From Halorubrum laminariae (GTDB lineage Archaea > Halobacteriota > Halobacteria > Halobacteriales > Haloferacaceae), in NCBI RefSeq assembly GCF_024494655.1, contig NZ_JANHDL010000009.1, forward strand, positions 1-64,000: a stretch of 64,000 bases of DNA, written 5' to 3'. A model generated the notes under the pieces. It was not told the origin of the DNA. It worked only from the letters and a program-made list of their open reading frames with translations, and made no database searches. Of the stretch, positions 6,650 to 15,189 are shown one piece after another (position 1 is the stretch's first letter; each line of letters begins with the position of its first letter). Made by a program: the position numbers and the translations under genes.

Positions 6650-7996
6650 ATGCGAACGCTCGTCTTCGACGGCCGAACCGGTGCCGCCGGCGACATGATC
6701 TGTGCCGCGCTGATCGCTGCCGGCGCTGATCCGGCCGTGCTGGATCCCGTTCCCGAGCGACTGCCGGTCCGGTACGAGGTGGGCAAGACGACGCGAAACG
6801 GGATACGGGCAACGACCGTCGACGTGCTCCTCGACGGTGAGGGAGGGGACCTCGACGCGTCGAACGACGACCACAAGCACGACGACCACGAGCACGACGG
6901 CCACGACTACGACGACCACGACCACACGCACGATCATGCCGAAGGCGCGGGCGTCACCCGGAACTACGCCGAGGTCGTTGCGCTCGTCGAATCGATGGAA
7001 CTGCCCGAATCGGTCGAAGCGGTCGCGCTCGACGCCTTCGAACTGCTTGGCCGCGCCGAAGCGTCGGTCCACGGCACGGACTTGGACGAGACGCACTTCC
7101 ACGAGGTGGGAGCGGACGACGCCATCGCGGACGTCGTCGGCGCGGCCCTCCTCCTCGACGACATCGACCCCGACCGCGTCGTGACCACGCCGGTCGCTAC
7201 CGGGGACGGGGAGGTGACGATGGCCCACGGCGTCTATCCGCTTCCCGCGCCGGCGACGACGGAGATCGCGACTCGCGCGGACTTCGCGATCCGCGGCGGC
7301 CCCGTCGACACCGAACTCGACACCGAACTGCTGACGCCCACGGGCGCGGCGATTCTCGGCGCGATCGCCGAGGGCGTAGATGCGGTTCCGGACCTCGACA
7401 TCGACGCCGCGGGGTACGGTGCCGGCGACGCGACGTTCCCGGAGCATCCGAACGTGCTGCGCGTCCTCGCCGGCGACGGGCGAGGTCCTGCCGCCGAGGT
7501 GGAGCGAGACCGGGACGCCGAGGGACTGGTCCGCGACGAGATCGCGGTGCTCGAAACGAACCTCGACGACGCTACTCCGGAGGTGCTCGGCGGGCTGCAG
7601 GAGACGCTCTCGCGGGTCGGTGCGAGAGACGTGACGGTCGTCCCGACGACGATGAAGAAGTCGCGCCCCGGTCACCTCGTGAAGGTGATCTGTCGTCCGA
7701 ATGACGCCGAGGCGGTCGCGGAGGCGCTTGCTCGCGAAACGGGCACGCTCGGTGTCCGACAGTCGGGCGCGAGCCACCGATGGATCGCCGAGCGCGCGTT
7801 CGAGTCAGCGGTTATCTCCGTCGACGGGACGGACCACGAGGTATCGGTGAAGGTCGCGTCGACCGCCGACGGCGAGGTGTACGACGTAAGCGCCGAGTAC
7901 GACGACGCGGCCGCCGTCGCTGAGAAGACGGGACTCCCGGTTCGAGAGGTGCTTCGACGCGCGGAGACGCAGGTCCACGCGGAAGTCGACGGCTGA
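6650..7996 (+). CDS. larC: Nickel insertion protein LarC (nickel-pincer cofactor synthesis)
   Basis: A 448-residue LarC-family protein (TIGR00299), which inserts nickel into the pyridinium pincer cofactor of lactate racemase-type enzymes. Family signatures are the N-terminus MRTLVFDGRTGAAGDMICAA, HGTDLDETHFHEVGADDAIADVVG, and the C-terminal ELLTPTGAA and VLETNLDDATPEV segments. A His/Asp-rich loop at residues about 73-98 (positions 6868-6945) is a likely nickel-binding insert. I chose the ATG at 6650 because the upstream extension is Arg-rich and unlike the family. LarB and LarE are not in this window, so the cofactor genes are scattered. Confidence 0.92.
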   Translation: MRTLVFDGRTGAAGDMICAALIAAGADPAVLDPVPERLPVRYEVGKTTRNGIRATTVDVLLDGEGGDLDASNDDHKHDDHEHDGHDYDDHDHTHDHAEGAGVTRNYAEVVALVESMELPESVEAVALDAFELLGRAEASVHGTDLDETHFHEVGADDAIADVVGAALLLDDIDPDRVVTTPVATGDGEVTMAHGVYPLPAPATTEIATRADFAIRGGPVDTELDTELLTPTGAAILGAIAEGVDAVPDLDIDAAGYGAGDATFPEHPNVLRVLAGDGRGPAAEVERDRDAEGLVRDEIAVLETNLDDATPEVLGGLQETLSRVGARDVTVVPTTMKKSRPGHLVKVICRPNDAEAVAEALARETGTLGVRQSGASHRWIAERAFESAVISVDGTDHEVSVKVASTADGEVYDVSAEYDDAAAVAEKTGLPVREVLRRAETQVHAEVDG

Positions 7997-8086
7997 CCCG
8001 GGCGGACCGCTCCGGTAGGAGGCTGACTCAGGCGAGACGACAGGCCTATGACGGCCGCCCGACCAGTGAGACCTAACGCAGTTTCC

Positions 8087-9391
8087 ATGATCGAGCGTAT
8101 TCACACGTCTGAGGTCGAACCGGACGCGGACGAGGTCGCCATCGCCGGCCACGTCCACGAGATCCGCGATTTGGGTGGCCTCGTCTTCCTCATCGTCCGC
8201 GACCGCGAGGGACTCATCCAGATCGTCTTCAAAGAAGAGCGCGAGCCGGCCCTGTTCGAGGCGGTCCAAGATGTCGGAGCCGAAGATGTCGTTCGCGTCG
8301 TCGGGGAGCCGCTGGAAAGCGATCAGGCACCCGGCGGCGTCGAAATCGCTCCCACCGAGTACGAGGTCATCGACGAGGCAGGGTCTCCGCTTCCGCTGGA
8401 GATCTCGAAAGACATTGAGGTCGACCTCTCCACGCGGCTCGACAACCGCGCGCTCGACCTCCGGAAACCGGAGACGCTCGCTGTGTTCACGCTGCGTTCG
8501 AAGCTGATCACGGCGATGGAGGAGTGGTTCGACAACGAGGGGTTCGTCGATATCAAGACGCCGCTCATCTCGAAGGGCGGAGCCGAGGGCGGCGCGGAGC
8601 TGTTCCCCATCCTCTATTACAACAAGGACGCGTTCCTCTCGCAGAGCCCGCAGCTCTACAAGCAGATGCTGATGGCCTCCGGCTACGAGGCCGTCTATGA
8701 GACCGGCACCGCGTTCCGCGCCGAGGACTTCGCGACCTCCCGGCACGTCTCGGAGATCGCGATGTTCGATGTCGAACTCGCGTACATCGACAACCACGAC
8801 GACGTGATGGACGTACAAGAGGAGTCGCTCCGGTACGCGCTCCGCGCGGTCGCAGACGAGGCCGAGCGCGAACTGGACCTGCTCGACGTCGACCTCGACG
8901 CACCGGAAGAAGACTTTCCGCGGATCACCTTCGATGAGGCGCTCGACATCTTAGAGACCGAGTTCGGCCACTTCCCGGATGATCCGACCGATCTCGACAC
9001 GAAAGGCGAGAAGCTGCTCGGCGAACACTTCGAAGAGCAGGGCCATCCCGCCTTCTTCGTCGTCGGCTACCCCGACGAGAAGTTCTACTACATGCAGGAT
9101 GTCGAGGGCGACGACATCGCCTCCCGGAAGTTCGACCTCATTTACAAGGGACAGGAACTGTCTTCGGGCGGTCAGCGCGAACACAACGTCGATCGGATGG
9201 TCGAGGTCATGGAAGCGGAGGGCGTCGAGACAGCCAACTTCGAGTTCTACATCGAGGCTCTGAGTTACGGGACGCCGCCGCACGGCGGCTATGGACTCGG
9301 CATCGATCGGCTCGTCCAGCAGGTCGCCGGTCTCTCGAACATCAAGGAAGCGATCATGTTCCCGCGAGACCCGAACCGGCTGGAACCGTAG
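8087..9391 (+). CDS. aspS: Aspartyl-tRNA synthetase
   Basis: A 434-residue archaeal-type AspRS. The OB-fold anticodon domain covers roughly residues 15-120 ([23 protein letters not shown]), followed by the class II catalytic core with motif 2 ([18 protein letters not shown]) and motif 3 ([17 protein letters not shown]). The length equals the archaeal form, which lacks the bacterial insertion domain. Many archaeal AspRS also charge tRNA-Asn; that cannot be decided here. The ATG at 8087 ([11 protein letters not shown]) is preferred over 8048 because it matches the usual family start. It stands 90 bp after larC. Confidence 0.93.
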   Translation: MIERIHTSEVEPDADEVAIAGHVHEIRDLGGLVFLIVRDREGLIQIVFKEEREPALFEAVQDVGAEDVVRVVGEPLESDQAPGGVEIAPTEYEVIDEAGSPLPLEISKDIEVDLSTRLDNRALDLRKPETLAVFTLRSKLITAMEEWFDNEGFVDIKTPLISKGGAEGGAELFPILYYNKDAFLSQSPQLYKQMLMASGYEAVYETGTAFRAEDFATSRHVSEIAMFDVELAYIDNHDDVMDVQEESLRYALRAVADEAERELDLLDVDLDAPEEDFPRITFDEALDILETEFGHFPDDPTDLDTKGEKLLGEHFEEQGHPAFFVVGYPDEKFYYMQDVEGDDIASRKFDLIYKGQELSSGGQREHNVDRMVEVMEAEGVETANFEFYIEALSYGTPPHGGYGLGIDRLVQQVAGLSNIKEAIMFPRDPNRLEP

Positions 9392-9434
9392 CTAGGAGGT
9401 GACGGAGAGTCCGTAGAACGTCGAAGCGCGCGTC

Positions 9435-9713
9435 TCAGATCTTGTTTTCGGCATCGTCGGCGAGCTCTTTCATCCGCTTACCGACGCGGCCCGCAGGCGA
9501 GAACTCGTCTTCGCTCATCGCGTTCGCGAGGGCGTTACCGAGTACGAACACGGCGTGTTTGTGCTCGCTCTTCGACTTGTGGACGTGCGACGGGTCGACG
9601 TCGAGTTCGTCGTACGGATCGAAAAGCGAACTGTCGACTGTTTCGTGGTCACGGAAGTGCTCCATGATCGTCACCATTTCTTCGTGAAGTTCGAGTAGCT
9701 CGTCTTTGTGCAT
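9435..9713 (-). CDS. UPF0058 family protein
   Basis: A 92-residue helical, acidic protein with the UPF0058 pattern MHKDELLELHEEMVTIMEHF followed by SHVHKSKSEHKHAVFVLGNALA. The family is conserved across haloarchaea and other Euryarchaeota and has no assigned function. A TATA-like CTTAAAGG lies about 25 bp upstream on the minus strand (plus 9737-9744). It converges with aspS; 43 bp separate the stops. Confidence 0.9.
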   Translation of the reverse strand: MHKDELLELHEEMVTIMEHFRDHETVDSSLFDPYDELDVDPSHVHKSKSEHKHAVFVLGNALANAMSEDEFSPAGRVGKRMKELADDAENKI

Positions 9714-9736
9714 ACCCGAAAATACGGGTCCTTGCC

Positions 9737-9744
9737 CCTTTAAG
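9737..9744 (-). promoter_or_regulatory. TATA box of the UPF0058 gene
   Basis: Minus-strand CTTAAAGG ends 24 bp before the ATG at 9713, the distance expected for a leaderless haloarchaeal transcript. Confidence 0.45.
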
Positions 9745-9827
9745 CGTTGTTGAGGGGGTCACGCACGGTTTTGTCGGTCCGCAGCGCGTCCGCTCGGAGG
9801 CACATCGTGAAACGGGCTCGCCGTCGG

Positions 9828-10043
9828 TCAGAACACGTACTCGTCTTCGTGACCCATCATCCCCCCGTCCTCGAAGCCGCTCGACTCCTCGTCGTCGCGG
9901 GGGCCGCTCGTCTTGTACGCCTTGATTCCCGTTGAAAGCAATTCCTCGACCGCCTCCTCTCGATTGAGGAACTCTCCCTCTTCCACCATCTGGGCGATCT
10001 GCATCTCCAGATGCTCCGGCACGGTTATCTCCACTCGTGGCAT
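9828..10043 (-). CDS. Ribbon-helix-helix protein
   Basis: A 71-residue protein whose N-terminus MPRVEITVPEHLEMQIAQMV and following EFLNREEAVEELLSTGIKAY give the strand-helix-helix of a CopG/MetJ-type DNA-binding fold. The C-terminal 25 residues are acidic and probably disordered, with GGMMGHEDEYVF at the end. It is a candidate transcriptional regulator, common in haloarchaea. A strong TATATAAA box lies 28 bp upstream. No toxin gene is adjacent, so an antitoxin role is not supported. Confidence 0.85.
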   Translation of the reverse strand: MPRVEITVPEHLEMQIAQMVEEGEFLNREEAVEELLSTGIKAYKTSGPRDDEESSGFEDGGMMGHEDEYVF

Positions 10044-10070
10044 TTGCTATTCGGGAGTAACGGCAACGTG

Positions 10071-10078
10071 TATATAAA
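10071..10078 (-). promoter_or_regulatory. TATA box of the ribbon-helix-helix gene
   Basis: TATATAAA on the plus strand (TTTATATA on the minus strand) ends 28 bp before the ATG at 10043. It lies at the edge of a 150-bp AT-rich stretch (10071-10220) that separates this gene from the divergent oxidoreductase. Confidence 0.65.
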
Positions 10079-10261
10079 TGTGGCGTCGAGGGTGTGGAGA
10101 TGAGAAACCAAATTTTGAAATTTTTGAACACTATTTGAGTAGTACTAATTTCAGTTTCTATTCACGGGATTAATGTACGAGTTCGTATGTGTTATGTACA
10201 TGATAATAGCGGATCCGATCGCGAGCGACACCGATAGGTGTCCGCACCGCCGATCACGCGT

Positions 10262-10876
10262 ATGACCGACTCCGCGGCCGGCGGCGTGACGGATCTCACA
10301 GGTCTCTATCGGGAGTACGGCGACAGTCGGCTTCCGCCCGGACAACGGAAAACCGATCGCTTCCCGGTGCTCTCGAAAGGAGAGACGCCAGCGTGGGACG
10401 CGAATTCGTTCGCCTTCGAGGTGTGGGGTGCCGTCGACGAACCGCTGTCGTTCTCACTCGCGGAGTTTCGCGACCTCCCGGCTGTCACGCAGCGACAGGA
10501 CTTCCACTGTGTCACCGGATGGAGCAAGTTCGACTGTACGTTCACCGGCGTCGAATTCGCAGAGATCGCTGAACGTGCCAGACTCGACGACGGCGTCGAA
10601 CACGTCCTGTTCCACGCGCTCGATGGTTACACGACGAACCTCTCGCTCGACGAGTGCACCGAGCCCGGCATGCTGTTCGCGTACGGCTACGACGGCGGCG
10701 ACCTCCCCGCAGACCACGGCGGGCCGATCCGGGCCGTCACGCCCCACAAGTACGCGTACAAGGGCGCGAAGTGGGTCTCGGGCGTCGAGTTCTGCACCGA
10801 GAAGGAACTCGGCTACTGGGAGAAGCGCGGGTACAGCGACACCGCGAACCCGTGGAACGAAGAGCGATACAGCTAG
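10262..10876 (+). CDS. Sulfite-oxidase-like molybdopterin oxidoreductase
   Basis: A 204-residue protein with the oxidoreductase molybdopterin-binding fold of the YedY/sulfite oxidase family. The Mo-ligating Cys is C83 in DFHCVTGWSKFDC, followed by the typical PADHGGPIRAVTPHKYAYKGAKWV and GYWEKRGY segments. No signal peptide or Tat motif is present, so it is likely cytoplasmic, unlike exported MsrP. The start at 10262 (MTDSAAGG) follows an AT-rich divergent promoter region shared with the RHH gene. Substrate cannot be inferred; sulfite, methionine sulfoxide or nitrate-type substrates are all possible. Confidence 0.87.
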   Translation: MTDSAAGGVTDLTGLYREYGDSRLPPGQRKTDRFPVLSKGETPAWDANSFAFEVWGAVDEPLSFSLAEFRDLPAVTQRQDFHCVTGWSKFDCTFTGVEFAEIAERARLDDGVEHVLFHALDGYTTNLSLDECTEPGMLFAYGYDGGDLPADHGGPIRAVTPHKYAYKGAKWVSGVEFCTEKELGYWEKRGYSDTANPWNEERYS

Positions 10877-10879
10877 CGA

Positions 10880-11240
10880 GTAACCGACCCCACCCTACTT
10901 CGCTCACCCTACCGGGTTCGCTCGTGGAGGGTGGGGGTTTGATGTGGGACTCGCCGTCAGTTGTCGCCGGGAAGGAAGGTCATTCCTCGCCCGTACCGAA
11001 CGACCTTCGGGGTCAACATCCCCACCATTCGGGGGCCGGGCTACTGCGGCCCGTGATACCGGCGACGTGTGCGACGGTATCACTGGCTTCCAATACGGTG
11101 GCCCCCGAAAAAAGTATATCGAACGGCGAGTCAGTCAGCATCAACCACGTTGCCTGTTCCCCACCATGTCGGCTTCCTCTCCGGCCTCAAGGAGCGAGGC
11201 CGGAGGCTCCGCCTTGAAAGATGCTGTCGCGTGTCGGTTG
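10880..11240 (+). mobile_element. Palindrome-rich noncoding block, possible IS200/IS605-type remnant
   Basis: No frame here encodes a recognisable protein. The block is a chain of perfect inverted repeats: 10888-10896 with 10928-10936 (CCCCACCCT/AGGGTGGGG), 11028-11037 with 11100-11109 (TTCGGGGGCC/GGCCCCCGAA) enclosing 11053-11061 with 11075-11083 (GTGATACCG/CGGTATCAC), and 11179-11188 with 11196-11205 (CTCCGGCCTC/GAGGCCGGAG). Similar CCCCACCCTAC and GAGGGTG strings occur in the block at 29.6 kb. Haloarchaeal IS200/IS605 elements and their non-coding derivatives have such palindromic ends, but no transposase is present. A structured RNA is the alternative. Confidence 0.45.
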
Positions 11241-11301
11241 ACGAGACCGACGACTCCACCGATAGTCAGGATAAAGGTTCCGCGGCTCCGACTTCTCCGC
11301 A

Positions 11302-12702
11302 ATGGAACGGGCGCGTTCGACGTCGTCGCCGTCGCTCGTCAGTCGCACGGTCGAAATCGACGCGCCGGCCTTCGCGGCGGTGTTCGACGCGCTCCCCGCA
11401 CCGCGGACGACATGGAACGCTCCCGACGACGCGCTGGTTCTCGGCAGCGGAGCGGCGGCGACGCTGACGGGACGCGGTGCCGACCGCTTCGCCGACGTCC
11501 GCACCGCCGCCACCGACCTGTTCGACTCCGGCGACGTACACGCCGGCACCGAGGCCGCCCGTCCTCGCGTGTTCGGCGGCTTCGCGTTCCACGTGGGGAG
11601 CTGCGACGGCGACCCTTGGAAACCGTTTCCCGAGGCGCGATTCGTCCTCCCGCGCGTGCAGGTGACGTTCGCCGACAACGGCATCTGGCTGACGGTGAAC
11701 GCGATCGGCGCGAATGCCTCCGTGGACGACGTTGAAGACCGGCTCGAAGCAGAGGCCGAGCGGATATCGGGGATCGACGCGACGGCGGAACGGCCGGCGC
11801 GTCCGGGTATAATTGCGAGTCACCGGACCACGAGCCGCGAGGCGTGGCGGACAGGAGTGGAGGCCGCGGTCGACCGCATCCGCGGCGGCGACTTACAGAA
11901 GGTCGTCCTCGCACAGGCACTTGAAGCGGAGCTGTCCGCCCCGTTCCCGCGTGCGGCGACGCTGGAGCGGCTCGCAGAAAAGTATCCGGACTGCCACCGA
12001 TACTACTTCGAGCCCGACGGCGACGACCGCGGGAGCGCCTTCTTTGGCGCGACTCCAGAGCGGCTGGTCGCGCTTCGCGGCCGGACGGTCGAGACGGACG
12101 CGCTCGCCGGCACCACCGGTCGCGGCGAGACCCCAGAGGAAGACGAGTGGCTCTCGCGCGAACTGCTCGACGACGCCAAGAACGTCCACGAGCACCAGCT
12201 GGTGGCGGAGACGGTCTGCGACCAGCTCAAACCGTTCGCTGCGTCGATTTCGGCCGGCGACAGGCGAGTGCGACGACTCGCCACGGTGCAACACCTCCAC
12301 ACGCCGATCACCGCGGAACTCGACGACGACCGCCACGTCCTCGAACTGGTCGAGGCCCTCCACCCGACGCCCGCGGTCGGCGGGCTTCCGCCGGACCGCG
12401 CGCTCGACACCATCCGAGAGGCGGAGCCGTTCGACCGCGGCTGGTACGCCGCCCCGGTCGGCTGGATCGACGCCGCCGGCAACGGCGCGTTCGCGGTCGC
12501 GATACGCTCTGCGGTCGCGCGCCCCCGCCGCGCGACGCTTTTCGCTGGCGTCGGTCTCGTCGCCGACTCCGACCCGGACCGCGAGTGGGACGAGGTGCAG
12601 CTCAAGTACCGGCCGATTCTTGATGAGTTGGAGGACGTGAGCGACGGACGCGGAGAGAATCTGGGGACTGCAGAGGCGGCAGAGGTGACAGACGACACCT
12701 AG
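11302..12702 (+). CDS. menF: Isochorismate synthase
   Basis: A 466-residue chorismate-binding enzyme that makes isochorismate for menaquinone synthesis. Visible features are GGDLQKVVLAQALE with the catalytic Lys, ETDALAGTTGRGETPEEDE (the TGT(R/K) motif of isochorismate synthases), DDAKNVHEHQLVAETV and the C-terminal WDEVQLKYRPILDEL. The ATG at 11302 gives a plausible family start. Haloarchaeal menF is often followed by menD; here the next gene is a convergent PAC2 protein, so the rest of the pathway lies elsewhere. The tail after residue 448 is acidic and probably disordered. Confidence 0.9.
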   Translation: MERARSTSSPSLVSRTVEIDAPAFAAVFDALPAPRTTWNAPDDALVLGSGAAATLTGRGADRFADVRTAATDLFDSGDVHAGTEAARPRVFGGFAFHVGSCDGDPWKPFPEARFVLPRVQVTFADNGIWLTVNAIGANASVDDVEDRLEAEAERISGIDATAERPARPGIIASHRTTSREAWRTGVEAAVDRIRGGDLQKVVLAQALEAELSAPFPRAATLERLAEKYPDCHRYYFEPDGDDRGSAFFGATPERLVALRGRTVETDALAGTTGRGETPEEDEWLSRELLDDAKNVHEHQLVAETVCDQLKPFAASISAGDRRVRRLATVQHLHTPITAELDDDRHVLELVEALHPTPAVGGLPPDRALDTIREAEPFDRGWYAAPVGWIDAAGNGAFAVAIRSAVARPRRATLFAGVGLVADSDPDREWDEVQLKYRPILDELEDVSDGRGENLGTAEAAEVTDDT

Positions 12703-12712
12703 TCCGCTCCGG

Positions 12713-13453
12713 TCACTGGAACATCTTCAGCGGCTCCGCCTGCGAGCTCTCCTCGGTCGCCTGCCGCATCTGCTCTGCGAGTTGCTGTTTCGCGTCGCGG
12801 ATCTCGGTCGCTTGGTCGACGAGGCCGTCAGTCGGCGTCTCGGTCCCGGCGATCGGGTCGATGCCGTCGCGAATGAGGATCCGGGCGGCCTCCGGGTCGG
12901 GGAACTTCGGGTCCGACTCGACGATGAGGCCGACGGCGTCGCGGCCGCGTTCCAGCGCCGCCGCGATCATCGCGCCGGTCGGCCCGGAGACGAGCCCCGA
13001 CTCCGACGGGTCGTCGACCGCCGCCCGCGACAGCGCGTCGCCACCGTCACCGGTCGCGATCCCGTACAGCGCCGGCGGCTCCTCGCCCTTCTCGCGGCCG
13101 AGACCCGAGAGGAACACGGGGAACGTTTCGGTCTCGTCGAACCAGCTGTCGAGACAGTTCGCGACCTCGGTGGCGGCGTTTGGGTGGACCGGAACGTCGC
13201 TGCGGAGCGCGACGAGGTCGCGCTCGGGGTCGGCGTACAGCCGCACTGGGGCCGTCACCGCCGAATCGTCCTCGTGATACACCGCCACTCGTGGGAGGCC
13301 GTCGCAGTGGACGTTCGCGTAATGGACCATCTCGTGTTCGTCGATCATGTGATCGGTCGCTATCTTTCCGACGAGGCCGACGCCCGGGAACCCCTCGACG
13401 AGGGTGGGTTCGGACAGCGAGACATCGTCGTCGAGAACGGATATTCGCGCCAT
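12713..13453 (-). CDS. PAC2 family protein (proteasome assembly chaperone-like)
   Basis: A 246-residue PAC2 protein. The family signature is EGFPGVGLVGKIATDHMIDEHEM near the N-terminus, followed by SGLGREKGEEPPALYGIATGD and GPTGAMIAAALERG. PAC2 proteins are related to eukaryotic proteasome assembly chaperones; archaeal members may act on proteasome alpha subunits, which is not proven. A C-terminal helix (EIRDAKQQLAEQMRQATEE) looks like a coiled coil. The ATG at 13453 (MARISVLDDD) is used instead of the upstream TTG. It ends 10 bp from the convergent menF stop. Confidence 0.9.
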   Translation of the reverse strand: MARISVLDDDVSLSEPTLVEGFPGVGLVGKIATDHMIDEHEMVHYANVHCDGLPRVAVYHEDDSAVTAPVRLYADPERDLVALRSDVPVHPNAATEVANCLDSWFDETETFPVFLSGLGREKGEEPPALYGIATGDGGDALSRAAVDDPSESGLVSGPTGAMIAAALERGRDAVGLIVESDPKFPDPEAARILIRDGIDPIAGTETPTDGLVDQATEIRDAKQQLAEQMRQATEESSQAEPLKMFQ

Positions 13454-13576
13454 GCGCAACGGTACGATCGCGGCCGACCTAAAGATGGGGCCGACTCACC
13501 GATGCAGCCGATTCAGTCACAGGTGCGGGTCGATCCGTCCCGAAACCGTCTAACCGCCTGCCGCGAAACGACGGCC

Positions 13577-14575
13577 ATGAACCCGCTCGACCGCTACGAG
13601 CCGCTCGTCGACGACGTCGACGCGTTCAGGGCGGCGTGCGACCGCCCGCTGCCGTCGGTCGTGCGCACGAACGGTATCGCCACCTCTCCGGAGCGCGTCC
13701 GCGAGGCGTTCGACGAGGAGGGAGTGGCGTATGAACCGGTCGACTGGCATGACGGGCTCTTCCGGCTCCCCGACGGGAACCCCGGCGGGAACTGGCCGTA
13801 CGTCCACGGCTGGACCCACGGACAGGAGGAGGTCTCCGTGCTCCCGGGGATCGCGCTCGACCCGCAGCCCGGCGAGCGCGTCTGGGACGCCTGCGCCGCG
13901 CCGGGAAGCAAGACGACTCAGATAGCCGACGCGATGGACGATGAGGGGACTGTGGTCGCTAACGACAACAACCTCGGACGGCTCTCGGCGCTGCGACACA
14001 ACGCCGAGCGACTCGGCGTGACGAACGCGATCGTCACGAATCAGGACGCGCGAAATTTCTCGTTGAAGCCGCTCGCGTTCGACGCGTTCGACCGGGCGCT
14101 CGTCGACGCCCCCTGCTCGTGTGAAGGCACCTGCCGGAAGAACCCCGACGTGCTCGACGAGTGGACGCTGGACCACGTCCACGGCGTCGCCGGGGTCCAG
14201 AAGGGGATCCTCGCGCGCGCCGTGCAGGCGACTCGTCCGGGGGGAACCGTCGTCTACTCGACGTGCACGTTCGCGCCCGAGGAGAACGAGGCGGTGCTCG
14301 ACCACGTGCTCGCGAACGAGGACTGTGCGATCGTTGACTTCGACCTCCCGCTGGAGACCGCTCCGGGCGTCACCGAGTGGGAGGGGGAGACCTACGACGA
14401 GACGGTGACTCGGGCGAAGCGGATCTACCCGCACCACAACGACACGGGGGGGTTCTTTTGTGCGAAGCTGCGGGTGGGCGGCGATGGTGGCAGCGGCGAC
14501 GACGACAGCGGCGGCGACGGTGGCGATAGCGGCGACAGCAACCGCACCGCCGGCGACGAGGAGGTGGCCGCGTGA
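13577..14575 (+). CDS. RNA (cytosine-5)-methyltransferase, NOL1/NOP2/Sun family
   Basis: A 332-residue m5C methyltransferase for tRNA or rRNA. The SAM site is VWDACAAPGSKTTQIADAM, motif IV with the conserved Cys is LVDAPCSCEGTCRKN, and motif VI with the catalytic Cys is VVYSTCTFAPEENEAVL. The N-terminal 70 residues form the usual small RNA-binding lead domain. The last 35 residues are Gly/Asp/Ser-rich and disordered. The start at 13577 is set by the family N-terminus; a much longer open frame upstream is antisense to the PAC2 gene. It overlaps the next gene by 4 nt (GTGA). Confidence 0.92.
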   Translation: MNPLDRYEPLVDDVDAFRAACDRPLPSVVRTNGIATSPERVREAFDEEGVAYEPVDWHDGLFRLPDGNPGGNWPYVHGWTHGQEEVSVLPGIALDPQPGERVWDACAAPGSKTTQIADAMDDEGTVVANDNNLGRLSALRHNAERLGVTNAIVTNQDARNFSLKPLAFDAFDRALVDAPCSCEGTCRKNPDVLDEWTLDHVHGVAGVQKGILARAVQATRPGGTVVYSTCTFAPEENEAVLDHVLANEDCAIVDFDLPLETAPGVTEWEGETYDETVTRAKRIYPHHNDTGGFFCAKLRVGGDGGSGDDDSGGDGGDSGDSNRTAGDEEVAA

Positions 14576-15126
14576 GCGATCGCGACGCCGCTGGCGACGG
14601 AGAGTCAGGTCCCACCAACGTCGGCCAGCGATTCGATCGCCTCCCGAAGACCCCAGCAGACCGGGTGGTCGAGGGGCGCGCGAGCCGTGCTGAGGTCCTC
14701 GACTGGTTCGACAAGCGGTTCGGGATCGGCCCGAGCGTCTTGGAGGGCTACAGCTTCTGGGAGAAAGGCGCGGGGAAGATCTGGGTGTTCAACGGCGAGG
14801 CGACCGACCCGAGCGAGGTGGAGGCGATCGGGATGACGCTCCTCCGGACGCGACAGGAGCACTGGAAACCCACCGGTCGGGCGGCATCGCGGTTCGGCGC
14901 ACACGCGACGCGAAACGTGATCGAGTTGGACCCCGCGCAGGCCGCCCGGTTCGCGGCCGGCGAGGATCAGGACCTCCGCGAGTGGGAGGGCGACTGGGGA
15001 TACCTGATCGCGACCCACGAGATCGCCGGCGAACAGGTTCCGATCGGCGTCGGGCTCTACCTCTACGACGAGCTCCGCTCCGTTGTGCCGAAGGGGAGCC
15101 GAGCGGACCTCCCGGTCGTCGAGTGA
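14572..15126 (+). CDS. PUA-like RNA-binding protein paired with the m5C methyltransferase
   Basis: A 184-residue protein starting at GTG inside the methyltransferase stop (GTGA overlap), so translationally coupled. Residues 40-184 (EVLDWFDKRFGIGPSVLEGYSFWEKGAGKIWVF ...) resemble the C-terminal PUA-like domain that bacterial RsmF/NSUN enzymes carry on the same chain: a short helical part, then strands IGVGLYLYDELRSVVPKGSR. It probably binds the RNA substrate for the methyltransferase. The assignment rests on context and pattern. Confidence 0.78.
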   Translation: MSDRDAAGDGESGPTNVGQRFDRLPKTPADRVVEGRASRAEVLDWFDKRFGIGPSVLEGYSFWEKGAGKIWVFNGEATDPSEVEAIGMTLLRTRQEHWKPTGRAASRFGAHATRNVIELDPAQAARFAAGEDQDLREWEGDWGYLIATHEIAGEQVPIGVGLYLYDELRSVVPKGSRADLPVVE

Positions 15127-15189
15127 CAGCCGGGCGCGATGGGGAAGTCGGGGGCGGTCACTGGATCGTGATCGGCCTCGATCGGACAG

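Noticed and set aside
12782..13576. Long upstream extension of the m5C methyltransferase
   Set aside because: The extension is antisense to the PAC2 gene and unlike the methyltransferase family; the start at 13577 fits the family N-terminus.
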